Below, one piece after another: positions 24,384 to 29,873 of a DNA stretch of 30,977 nucleotides; the first letter of the stretch is position 1; each line of letters starts with the position of its first letter. Made by a program: the position numbers and the translations under genes. This DNA is from a virus. The stretch covers positions 1-30,977 of the IMG/VR virus record IMGVR_UViG_3300005288_000027. One strand, written 5' to 3'. The notes under the pieces were generated by a model. It made no database searches. It was not told the DNA's origin and saw only the letters and a list, made by a program, of their open reading frames with translations.

Positions 24384-24390
24384 TCTGGAA

Positions 24391-24414
24391 ATCTCGAATG
24401 GCTGTTTTCGAGAT
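24391..24414. repeat. Inverted repeat in the cro leader
   Basis: ATCTCGAA (24391-24398) and TTCGAGAT (24407-24414) are perfect inverted arms around eight bases. They lie at the expected cro transcription start, so they could form a 5' hairpin or bind another regulator. Confidence 0.55.
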
Positions 24415-24416
24415 CA

Positions 24417-24445
24417 ATATTAACCGCCGGTTAGTCTTCTAGCAA
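24417..24445 (-). promoter_or_regulatory. Early rightward-type promoter for cro (PR-like)
   Basis: On the minus strand TTGCTA (24445-24440) and TAATAT (24422-24417) are 17 bases apart. The first operator lies between them and the second touches the -35 box, so a repressor bound here would block the promoter. Confidence 0.7.
24421..24433. promoter_or_regulatory. Repressor operator 1 (cI-cro side)
   Basis: TAACCGCCGGTTA is a perfect 13-bp palindrome around a central C. The same motif occurs at the two other sites here and at two sites near 26.2 kb. Confidence 0.75.
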
Positions 24446-24457
24446 TACCGCCGGTTG
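24445..24457. promoter_or_regulatory. Repressor operator 2
   Basis: ATACCGCCGGTTG matches the core of operator 1 with changes only in the outer bases. Its centre is 24 bases from that of operator 1. Confidence 0.7.
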
Positions 24458-24469
24458 CCGCAAATAAAT

Positions 24470-24482
24470 TAACCAACGGTTA
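24470..24482. promoter_or_regulatory. Repressor operator 3
   Basis: TAACCAACGGTTA keeps both outer arms and changes the centre. It lies 25 bases from operator 2 and only ten bases before the cI start, so binding could autoregulate cI. No ribosome site is visible before cI; TTAAAT at 24480-24485 could be a -10 box, which would give a leaderless message as for lambda cI from PRM. Confidence 0.7.
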
Positions 24483-24492
24483 AATTTCACGG

Positions 24493-25359
24493 ATGAGTAA
24501 AAAGAAAGAACTTTCCCCAGAGTTAAAAGCTGAGTGCGACGCCGCTAAGGCGCTTTTCGTATCGAAAAAGAACGCCCTCGGTCTCACTCAAGCAAGCCTT
24601 GCAGAAGCTGCGGATATCTCTGCAGCCGCTGTCGCGATGTACCTGAACGGCACCAATCCGCTGAATGTGAAGTTTGCAGCCATGTTGTCGCGCCTACTTG
24701 ACGTGCCTATTGAGAGATTCAGCAAGAGGCTGGCGACTGAAATCAGCGGACTTACAAGCGCTGGGGAGCAAATGAGCGCTTCATCAGAGAGCACGTCTGC
24801 CGCAGACATGGTTCGTCAAATGCTTGCGAGGCAGGGGAAGGGGCTTTCAGCTGAAGCTCGAAACCGCCTTCTCGCTGCCGCTGAGGAGCCAAGCAACGTC
24901 ATAACCGCGGACTTCTCCCGCCCCGGCCAGGTCGGAGATGAGGTGTGGATCGCTCACTACGACATCCGAGCTGCGATGGGTGGCGGGCAGATCGCTGCCG
25001 ATTACCCAGAGATGTTTCAGGACGTCCGGGTAAGCCCAAAGCATCTGCGCGAGCTGGGCGTGGACTTTGAAGAGCACTTCCATTTGAAGATGGTCACCGG
25101 CTGGGGCCAGTCGATGGAGCCGACGATTAAACACCGCGATCCGCTGATCGTCGACGTACACATTCGCGAGTTCGTTGGTGACGGAATATATCTATTTTCG
25201 TGGGACGACCATATCTATATCAAGCGCCTGCAGGTAGCCGATGAAGATCACTTTGAGATGATCTCCGACAACACCCGGCACAAAGATCGGTTGATTCGCC
25301 GAGATATGACCTTTATTCAGGCTCGCGTGCTGCTAGTGTGGAATGCTCACCTAGTGTGA
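24493..25359 (+). CDS. CI-type repressor with S24 (LexA-like) self-cleavage domain
   Basis: The 288-residue protein has an XRE helix-turn-helix at about residues 28-60 (LGLTQASLAEAADISAAAVAMYLNG) and a C-terminal S24 domain with Ser207 (GWGQSMEP) and Lys244 (YIKRL) as the catalytic pair. A likely cleavage region is around Ala160-Ala161 (RAAMGGGQ). It keeps the lysogen silent and should self-cleave with activated RecA. It is the only early gene on the plus strand side of the operators, divergent from cro. Confidence 0.92.
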   Translation: MSKKKELSPELKAECDAAKALFVSKKNALGLTQASLAEAADISAAAVAMYLNGTNPLNVKFAAMLSRLLDVPIERFSKRLATEISGLTSAGEQMSASSESTSAADMVRQMLARQGKGLSAEARNRLLAAAEEPSNVITADFSRPGQVGDEVWIAHYDIRAAMGGGQIAADYPEMFQDVRVSPKHLRELGVDFEEHFHLKMVTGWGQSMEPTIKHRDPLIVDVHIREFVGDGIYLFSWDDHIYIKRLQVADEDHFEMISDNTRHKDRLIRRDMTFIQARVLLVWNAHLV

Positions 25360-25394
25360 TTGGCAGAAAAACTAACACGGAAAGGAGTCCTGAC

Positions 25395-25778
25395 TTGGCC
25401 TTCATTAAGAAAGCTGGAGCGTTTGTTATCCTTCTGACTGTTTGTGGATACGCGGCTCAGAAATTGGAAGCGCATGCTGCTTTTGAAAAAACCGGCGAGA
25501 AGCTCGTTCGGCAGCTGGGCGGTAAAATACTGGACGGCCTGGGCAGTGCTAGTCCTAGTTGCAGGGGTTATGCCAGGATCGACTCAGTTATGTTGGAAAG
25601 CGGATGGCTCCAAACTGAGAAAGGGTCCGCCGTTCTCTACATATCAGGCAAAAACGACAGCGCTATATCTATCCGCTATGACATAGAGTCCGCCAAGGGA
25701 AAGGTCTATGTGAAACCAGCGGAACCAGATGCAGCACAATTATCCGTCATGCGGTTCGGAATCAATGATTGCGGATAA
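25395..25778 (+). CDS. Membrane-anchored or secreted small protein next to cI
   Basis: I chose a TTG start at 25395 because AAGGAG lies seven bases before it. The 127-residue product begins MAFIKKAGAFVILLTVCGYAAQKLEAHAAFEK, a signal or anchor segment, then a soluble domain with YARIDSVMLESGWLQTEKGSAVLYISGKND and SIRYDIESAKGKVYVKP. The family is unknown to me. Being directly downstream of cI and before a terminator it should be expressed in the lysogen, as are lambda rex and superinfection-exclusion genes; that role is inferred from position. Confidence 0.6.
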   Translation: MAFIKKAGAFVILLTVCGYAAQKLEAHAAFEKTGEKLVRQLGGKILDGLGSASPSCRGYARIDSVMLESGWLQTEKGSAVLYISGKNDSAISIRYDIESAKGKVYVKPAEPDAAQLSVMRFGINDCG

Positions 25779-25796
25779 GTCGACACTGATGCCCGT

Positions 25797-25821
25797 AGCC
25801 CGCCACTAAGCGGGCTTTTTT
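25797..25821 (+). terminator. Intrinsic terminator after the cI operon
   Basis: AGCCCGC and GCGGGCT surround a six-base loop and are followed by six T residues. Confidence 0.8.
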
Positions 25822-25828
25822 GGGTCTG

Positions 25829-26146
25829 TCAGAAAGGCGCTAGCTCTTCCTCTATTAATGCCTCTTCCGCCCCTAATGGGCGGTCCTCTTCGGCGCTCGC
25901 CTCCCACTTAAGCGTCACCGACTCGTCATCGTTGAAAATCATGTCGATGCCGTCTGTTTCGGATAACAAGCCCATCACCTCCTCCCACTCCCGATCACCG
26001 TCCGTGTCCAGGCGGCGGATCGTCACCCAGCGCTGAACCTGCGCCACAGGGTGATTAATCATCGACGAGACGCGCAGGCCAAGCCTCTCAATTCCGCTGA
26101 TCTCCTTTCGCTCTACTGGTTTCGCTTGCTTCTTCGCCTTTGCCAT
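25829..26146 (-). CDS. DUF1654-like protein, probably SOS-regulated
   Basis: From ATG at 26146, preceded by GGAGGCGGG, the product is 105 residues. After a basic start (MAKAKKQAKPVERKE) comes GIERLGLRVSSMINHPVAQVQRWVTIRRLDTDGDREWEEVMGLLSETDGIDMIFNDDESVTLKWE, the pattern of DUF1654 proteins of Pseudomonas. The C-terminus is very acidic. A LexA-like box lies 16-31 bases before the start, so it may be induced with the prophage. Its biochemical role is unknown to me. It lies between cI and the left operon, opposite in strand to both. Confidence 0.7.
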   Translation of the reverse strand: MAKAKKQAKPVERKEISGIERLGLRVSSMINHPVAQVQRWVTIRRLDTDGDREWEEVMGLLSETDGIDMIFNDDESVTLKWEASAEEDRPLGAEEALIEEELAPF

Positions 26147-26161
26147 TCCCGCCTCCAAATA

Positions 26162-26177
26162 CTGTATATGCATCCAG
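26162..26177 (-). promoter_or_regulatory. LexA-like box before the DUF1654 gene
   Basis: CTGTATATGCATCCAG matches the gamma-proteobacterial LexA consensus CTGT-N8-ACAG apart from one base in the right arm. Confidence 0.55.
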
Positions 26178-26216
26178 TTTTAGCCAAAGCATACGCCATC
26201 GTTACGAAAAATAAAT

Positions 26217-26229
26217 TAACCGGCGGTAT
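26217..26229. promoter_or_regulatory. Repressor operator at the plus-strand early promoter (OL-like, site 1)
   Basis: TAACCGGCGGTAT is the same palindrome as the cI-cro operators with one outer change. It touches the -35 box of the promoter. The flank AATAAATTAACC is also shared with operator 3. Confidence 0.7.
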
Positions 26230-26257
26230 TGACTAGATATAAACCGCCGGTTAACTT
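26229..26257 (+). promoter_or_regulatory. Early leftward-type promoter (PL-like)
   Basis: TTGACT (26229-26234) and TAACTT (26252-26257) are 17 bases apart. The second operator lies between them. The -35 box is nearly perfect and the -10 box is weak. Confidence 0.6.
26241..26253. promoter_or_regulatory. Repressor operator (OL-like, site 2)
   Basis: AAACCGCCGGTTA differs from operator 1 by one outer base. Its centre is 24 bases from that of site 1, the same spacing as in the cI-cro region. Confidence 0.7.
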
Positions 26258-26315
26258 AACTCCATCGCAACCGGCACCCAATCAGGGGCCAGCCGCGAAG
26301 GGTCAAGAAACCCGC

Positions 26316-26327
26316 CGCTCTTTAACA
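26316..26327 (+). promoter_or_regulatory. boxA-like antitermination site
   Basis: CGCTCTTTAACA matches the ribosomal-RNA boxA TGCTCTTTAACA in 11 of 12 bases. It lies about 60 bases after the presumed start of the plus-strand early transcript, and an ACCGGC/GCCGGT hairpin follows within 30 bases, as boxB does in nut sites. Confidence 0.6.
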
Positions 26328-26597
26328 GTCAGACGTGACCCAGCGACGTACCGGCATGCCGGTGGTGAGAAAGCTAAACCGTCGACCATGCCAGCTCTGG
26401 AACTGGCCGGACTCCCACATGGAGGACGCGAAGCAGCACAGCCACCCGTAACAGCATCGAACACGAAATGTGCGACGACGGGGAGTGGTGGGGAAACCCG
26501 GCTGACGTGCAGCGAGATCGAACTACCGAGGACTCCTCGGGTGTTCAGCCCAGCCGACCGTGGCCAGTAACGGAGGCACGAAACACCGGAATTTTTC

Positions 26598-26639
26598 ACT
26601 GATGCACCTGGTTGACCGGGTGCATTGGGAAAACAACCG
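26598..26639 (+). repeat. Leader element copy A (before the LuxR-type gene)
   Basis: The element has hairpin arms TGCACC and GGTGCA, then ACAACC. Copy B at 26975-27016 is the same in 34 of 42 bases. Each copy lies just before a gene start. Confidence 0.65.
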
Positions 26640-26652
26640 AGAGGTAAACAGT

Positions 26653-26958
26653 ATGGAATCGACAATCAAAAGCGGCACATGGATCGGCCATCTCGGCCGA
26701 GGCCTGGCGCGACGAGAGCTCCAGTTTTTGCTGTCAGTTGCCCAAGGCCTGACCGCCAAACAGATAGCCAGGGCGTTCGATGTCGAGCCTGGGACGGTGG
26801 TCAAGCGGATATCCAACGCCATGTTCAAGCTGGGCGTTCACCGCCAGACCGCACTGGTCGCCGAGGCGATGCGCCGAGAAATAATCGTTGGCCTGGCTGA
26901 CTGCCCGAATCCTCAAGGCCCAGCTGGGGAATCTACTGATGGTGTTTTTATCGCTTAA
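26653..26958 (+). CDS. LuxR-type helix-turn-helix regulator
   Basis: The 101-residue protein consists mostly of a LuxR/GerE DNA-binding domain (about residues 18-75): LARRELQFLLSVAQGLTAKQIARAFDVEPGTVVKRISNAMFKLGVHRQTALVAEAMRR. There is no sensor domain. It is the first gene of the plus-strand early operon, after the boxA leader, where lambda has N. Regulation of host or phage genes is likely; the target is not known. GAGAGG lies before the start. Confidence 0.8.
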   Translation: MESTIKSGTWIGHLGRGLARRELQFLLSVAQGLTAKQIARAFDVEPGTVVKRISNAMFKLGVHRQTALVAEAMRREIIVGLADCPNPQGPAGESTDGVFIA

Positions 26959-26974
26959 ACGACGGCAAAGCATC

Positions 26975-27016
26975 ACTGCTGCACCTTGGCGACAGGGTGC
27001 ATCGGGATGACAACCA
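26975..27016 (+). repeat. Leader element copy B (before the 254-residue gene)
   Basis: This is the second copy of the 42-base element, with hairpin arms TGCACC and GGTGCA around the variable loop and ACAACC after it. It ends 19 bases before the next start codon. Confidence 0.65.
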
Positions 27017-27035
27017 GACAAGCACGGAGCACCAA

Positions 27036-27800
27036 ATGAGCGAACAAACACTTCAACAGCTTCTCGCTGAGCGCGTCACCGCTTTCGCAGCCAGCGATAA
27101 GCCGGTCGAAATCATCGACGACCACGTCAAGAAAATGTTTACCAGCGTAATCGACAGCTGCTTCGGCCGTTACGGCGACATGGGCAAGCAGGTCGAGGAG
27201 GCTATCAAGGCCGCGCTGCCAGCCAATTTGACCGAAATCTTCGAGCTGACCCGATACAACGCGATGATCGCAGCCGCGCTCAAGGAAAAATGGGAAAACA
27301 GCGGCGTCGAGGCTGACATGGTGCGACTGGCGCAACAGCAGATCGACGAAGTGCTCAACAAGGACGCAATGCCGGAAGTGATCAGCCTGCAGGCCCTGAT
27401 GGAAGCCTTCGTCGAGGACCACAAAGAGTCCGCCGCCGAGGATCATTGGGAGCATCCAGATATTCGCTTCCAGCCATCTGACTACGGTGGCCTGCATATC
27501 TACTTCGACAAGAAACCCAAAGATCACGGTGTTTCAAGCTACTCCAGAAGCTCCGAGCGCAGCGAATACATGCTCGACAACGCCATCCACATCAGCTTTG
27601 ACCGTCACGGCAAGGATCGGGATGAGAAGGGTCGCGAGGTTGGCACGGTGTACTCCGCCAAAATCGATGGCGAGAAGATCAGTCAGACCCTGCGATTCCG
27701 TTCTCCATTCGAGAAGATGGTCGCTGCGCTCTACTTCGGCTCATCGAAGATCATCGTCGACTGCGATGAGGATGAGTTCAGCTACGGCATTTACGACTGA
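27036..27800 (+). CDS. Conserved phage protein of unknown function (254 residues)
   Basis: From ATG at 27036, with GGAG six bases upstream, the product begins MSEQTLQQLLAERVTAFAASDKPVEIIDDHVKKMF. The first half is helical (to about residue 125: MFTSVIDSCFGRYGDMGKQVEEAIKAALPANL...). The second half is beta-rich with GGLHIYFDKKPKDHGVSSYSRSS and HISFDRHGKDRDEKGREV. I do not know the family; it looks cytoplasmic. It shares its leader element with the gene before it. A GTG start at 26997 would lie inside the hairpin and is rejected. Confidence 0.65.
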   Translation: MSEQTLQQLLAERVTAFAASDKPVEIIDDHVKKMFTSVIDSCFGRYGDMGKQVEEAIKAALPANLTEIFELTRYNAMIAAALKEKWENSGVEADMVRLAQQQIDEVLNKDAMPEVISLQALMEAFVEDHKESAAEDHWEHPDIRFQPSDYGGLHIYFDKKPKDHGVSSYSRSSERSEYMLDNAIHISFDRHGKDRDEKGREVGTVYSAKIDGEKISQTLRFRSPFEKMVAALYFGSSKIIVDCDEDEFSYGIYD

Positions 27801-27875
27801 ACAACCAGCGCCACGTCAGCCTGACGAAAACTGCCCGACACCTCGAAAGAGGCTGCATCGGAATGTCGGCGGGTC

Positions 27876-27995
27876 ATGAAAAAAGCATCTCCAGAGCAAT
27901 CAGAATGTGGCGAATACCCGGACGTCGATTGCAGAAAATGGTGTGGACCGACATTCCAATGCAGCTTCAATAGGTGGCCACTGCCTGCCCAGTGA
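27876..27995 (+). CDS. Possible 39-residue cysteine-containing small protein
   Basis: A frame from ATG at 27876 to TGA at 27995 reads MKKASPEQSECGEYPDVD, then CRKWCGPTFQCSFNRWPLPAQ. Its four cysteines are spaced C-x8-C-x3-C-x5-C, which could bind metal. The ribosome site is weak (GGCGGG). It lies in the right direction in a gap of the operon, so it may be real; it is not a family I know. Confidence 0.35.
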   Translation: MKKASPEQSECGEYPDVDCRKWCGPTFQCSFNRWPLPAQ

Positions 27996-28056
27996 GCGAG
28001 CAATAGGAGGATGACCATCATGAAATAGACCATAGCCCAGCGATCACTGCATCTGT

Positions 28057-28089
28057 GAAAGGCCCGAACGTCCACGGGCCTTTCTTTTT
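28057..28089 (+). terminator. Intrinsic terminator inside the plus-strand early operon
   Basis: GAAAGGCCC and GGGCCTTTC surround a ten-base loop and are followed by a T-rich run. Genes of the same strand continue 100 bases later, so read-through or a new promoter is needed. Confidence 0.75.
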
Positions 28090-28103
28090 CCACGCCTTTA
28101 TCC

Positions 28104-28157
28104 GTCAGCACTCTCCCCTGCGCTCAACGGCAACCAGCAGGAGGCCCGAGTGCTGAC
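28104..28157. repeat. 10-bp perfect inverted repeat before the 93-residue gene
   Basis: GTCAGCACTC (28104-28113) and GAGTGCTGAC (28148-28157) are perfect inverted arms with 34 bases between them. It may be an RNA hairpin or a regulator site. The rest of 27996-28187 holds the terminator above and a five-codon frame after AGGAGG that I do not call a gene. Confidence 0.55.
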
Positions 28158-28187
28158 GAATACACGCAACCCCACCGAGGAATCGCC

Positions 28188-28469
28188 ATGCATCAACTAC
28201 TTCAACAGCGAGTCGACGGGGTTGCCGCCCTGCGTGCTCGTGCAAGCATCGCCACCGCCGCGTTCTACGCCATGATCGGCAAGGATCAGCCCGTGCAAGA
28301 GATTCGCTACCAGGTTGTCACGAAGGGCAATGCCTATCACATCGTCGAACGCTCCACCGGCCACGTGAAGGGCTTCCGCTGGACGTGGAAGGAAGCGATC
28401 AATCTGGCCCAGGTACTGGAAGCACGCGCCGATGGCATCAAGCTCTCGCTGTCAGGTGAGCGGAAATGA
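28188..28469 (+). CDS. Small phage protein of unknown function (93 residues)
   Basis: The protein begins MHQLLQQRVDGVAALRARASIATAAFYAMIGKDQPVQEIRYQVVTKGNAYHIVERSTGHVKGFRWTWKEAINLAQVLEARA. A helix is followed by a small beta region that would fit a compact alpha/beta fold. I do not recognise it. GAGGA precedes the start. The stop overlaps the next gene by four bases (ATGA), so the two are coupled. Confidence 0.6.
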   Translation: MHQLLQQRVDGVAALRARASIATAAFYAMIGKDQPVQEIRYQVVTKGNAYHIVERSTGHVKGFRWTWKEAINLAQVLEARADGIKLSLSGERK

Positions 28470-28780
28470 TCGGCGTGCCAATGCCCAACCCGCGAGACTC
28501 GATTATCGCGAATCTCAACCAGCAGATGGATCAATACTTTGGCGCTGGCCGGTCGGTGCAAGAGATCGCCGCCGGCGTCACCGGCGAAAAGGAAGGACCG
28601 ATCAGCAGTACTCGCAGCAACAAGCTGAAGACCGCGCGGGACAAGGACGCACCCAAGTTGCAGGAGCTGGCCGACGCAGGCAAGACAGTCATCGAGGCGG
28701 CCAAGGAGATGGGTATGGACGCTAAGCGCGCCAGGTTGATCGCCCGTGAGAACAGCATCAAGTTCCCAGGCCCACCGTGA
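28466..28780 (+). CDS. Small probable DNA-binding protein (104 residues)
   Basis: The product has MPNPRDSIIANLNQQMDQYFGAGRSVQEIAAGVTGEKEGP and later LQELADAGKTVIEAAKEMGMDAKRARLIARENSIKFPGPP. Both parts contain a helix-turn-helix-like spacing (VQEIAAGV..., VIEAAKEMGMDAKRARLIARENSIKF), the second resembling a resolvase or sigma-like HTH. This is inferred by eye. It overlaps the gene before it by four bases. Confidence 0.55.
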   Translation: MIGVPMPNPRDSIIANLNQQMDQYFGAGRSVQEIAAGVTGEKEGPISSTRSNKLKTARDKDAPKLQELADAGKTVIEAAKEMGMDAKRARLIARENSIKFPGPP

Positions 28781-28861
28781 GACGACTCAACAACCAGGTG
28801 CGCCAGCGGCGACGACAGACATGGCTGGATCTACCAGCCCACGGAATTGAAGAGGCAGGCC

Positions 28862-29170
28862 ATGGCCAAGAGCAACGCGGACATTCAGAAGGACAAACGC
28901 GCCAAGGAGCGTGCCCTGCTGGATCGGATCGGCGCCGAGAAGCGCACGCTGATTGTGTCGAAGGCGCTTGCTGATGCACTTGAGGTGCTGGGCGAGCGTC
29001 ACGACTTCGAGGAATGGCAGGAGACGGTGTCGACGCTGCTGATCAATCTCGCCGTCGCACCTCCCGAAGAGTCCGCCCGCTTTTCCACCATGTCGCGACC
29101 TGAAATCGTCATCACCGATAAGCAGTCGCGACAGCTTGAAGAATTCGCCAAGACCGGCATCGAAGCATAA
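28862..29170 (+). CDS. Small charged protein upstream of the DGR (102 residues)
   Basis: From ATG at 28862, with AGAGG upstream, the product begins MAKSNADIQKDKRAKERALLDRIGAEKRTLIVSKALADALEVLGERHDFEEWQETVSTLLINLAV. The N-terminus is basic and helical; the LIVSKALADALEVLGERHDFEEWQE stretch has the look of a ribbon-helix-helix or short repressor fold. I do not know the family. It ends 15 bases before the first DGR target, so it is probably co-transcribed with it and might regulate it. Confidence 0.6.
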   Translation: MAKSNADIQKDKRAKERALLDRIGAEKRTLIVSKALADALEVLGERHDFEEWQETVSTLLINLAVAPPEESARFSTMSRPEIVITDKQSRQLEEFAKTGIEA

Positions 29171-29185
29171 CCAACGAGGTATCAC

Positions 29186-29794
29186 ATGAAACCCGAAATG
29201 ATCACCCTGAAGCACGGCGACGCCACGATCAAGATGCCGGCTTCTTCGCTGGCAAAGTTGGCAGTAGCGAGCGTGTTCGCTCAGGTTCTGCCGCCGGCCA
29301 ACGTTCAGCCGATCAATGCTTACTCGGTGCCCGCTCTTGGCGCTGAGTGGCCAGGCCAAGGTGGTTTCAACGGCGGGCTGGTAGCTGCTCGCGGCGATGT
29401 CCCAGCGCACTACCTGATCATCGCAAAAAAGGACGTCGGCAGCCTTGAGTGGGGCGGACGCGGAGTTGAGTTGAAAGGCCTCAGCAAGACCGATGGCTAC
29501 ACCAACACGCAGGTGCTGATTGGCAACGACGACGAGAGAAAGTATCCAGCAGCCGATGCCTGCGCCGAGTACCAAGATGATGACCATCACGACTTCTACC
29601 TGCCGGCCTGCGCCGAGCTGTACCACTGCTGGGTTAACGTGCCGGAACTGTTCGCAAAGGACTGCTACTACTGGTCAAGTTCGCAGCGCTCCGCCACCTA
29701 CGCATTCCTCATGAGCTTCGATGATGGCATTCAGCTCATCACCGACAAGGACGACGAGCTCCGTGTCCGCCCCGTCCGCAGATTCTTTATTTAA
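29186..29794 (+). CDS. DGR variable protein 1 (DUF1566 / C-type-lectin-like fold)
   Basis: The 202-residue protein has an N-terminal part (1-70) without signal peptide, then a DUF1566/FGE-like C-terminal domain: AADACAEYQDDDHHDFYLPACAELYHCWVNVPELF and CYYWSSSQRS. The last 40 residues hold the variable repeat (Tyr162 to Arg198). Residues that would vary are 165, 171, 172, 173, 175, 177, 179, 184-187, 189 and 190. They lie on the ligand face in known DGR lectin folds. Such proteins display a mutable binding site. ACGAGG precedes the start. The N-terminal part is not similar to that of the second target. Confidence 0.85.
   Translation: MKPEMITLKHGDATIKMPASSLAKLAVASVFAQVLPPANVQPINAYSVPALGAEWPGQGGFNGGLVAARGDVPAHYLIIAKKDVGSLEWGGRGVELKGLSKTDGYTNTQVLIGNDDERKYPAADACAEYQDDDHHDFYLPACAELYHCWVNVPELFAKDCYYWSSSQRSATYAFLMSFDDGIQLITDKDDELRVRPVRRFFI
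29669..29781 (+). repeat. DGR variable repeat, copy 1 (VR1)
   Basis: This 113-nt stretch at the end of variable protein 1 aligns without gaps to 30366-30478. The copies differ at 20 positions, and 93 are the same. Seventeen of the 20 differences have A in one copy. Outside the gene the sequences diverge at once. Confidence 0.9.
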
Positions 29795-29825
29795 TCCTTC
29801 ATTCATCCGTTCTTGATCCGGCACC

Positions 29826-29846
29826 GGGCGCAGCAGCGCCTTTTTT
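29826..29846 (+). terminator. Hairpin with T-run after variable protein 1
   Basis: GGCGC and GCGCC surround the loop AGCA and are followed by six T residues. It looks like an intrinsic terminator; it might also be the hairpin that DGRs keep downstream of the variable repeat. Confidence 0.7.
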
Positions 29847-29873
29847 GTTGCCTTCGAAAAAAGAGGAAAGACC

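Larger units (their letters stand above)
26147..26652 (+). other. Gene-free control region and leader of the plus-strand early operon
   Basis: About 500 bases lack a convincing gene. They contain, from left to right, a LexA-like box, two repressor operators with a promoter, a boxA, several possible hairpins (for example ACCGGC/GCCGGT near 26350 and CCGAGGA/TCCTCGG near 26526-26540) and the first copy of a leader element. A frame opened by TTG at 26229 overlaps the promoter and has no ribosome site; I do not count it as a gene. Confidence 0.6.

Noticed and set aside
26229-26570. 113-codon plus-strand frame in the early leader
   Set aside because: It starts with TTG inside the -35 box of the presumed promoter and has no ribosome site.
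26973-27527. Minus-strand open frame of 184 codons
   Set aside because: It is antisense to the 254-residue gene and crosses the leader element; no ribosome site.
28004-28029. Five-codon frame behind a perfect AGGAGG
   Set aside because: ATG ACC ATC ATG AAA TAG is too short to call a gene; it could be a leader peptide or a remnant, but nothing else supports this.
27791-28111. Minus-strand frame with a hydrophobic segment
   Set aside because: It runs against the operon, starts inside the terminator at 28057-28089 region and has no ribosome site; the hydrophobic stretch is the complement of the ATGACCATCATG region.
28777-28974. Plus-strand frame starting with GTG at the stop of the 104-residue gene
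   Set aside because: The GTGA overlap is attractive, but the frame runs through the next gene in another phase and its product is a low-complexity Arg/Gln/Gly-rich sequence.
28787-29626. Minus-strand open frame of 279 codons
   Set aside because: It is antisense to the first DGR target and the small gene before it, with no family resemblance.
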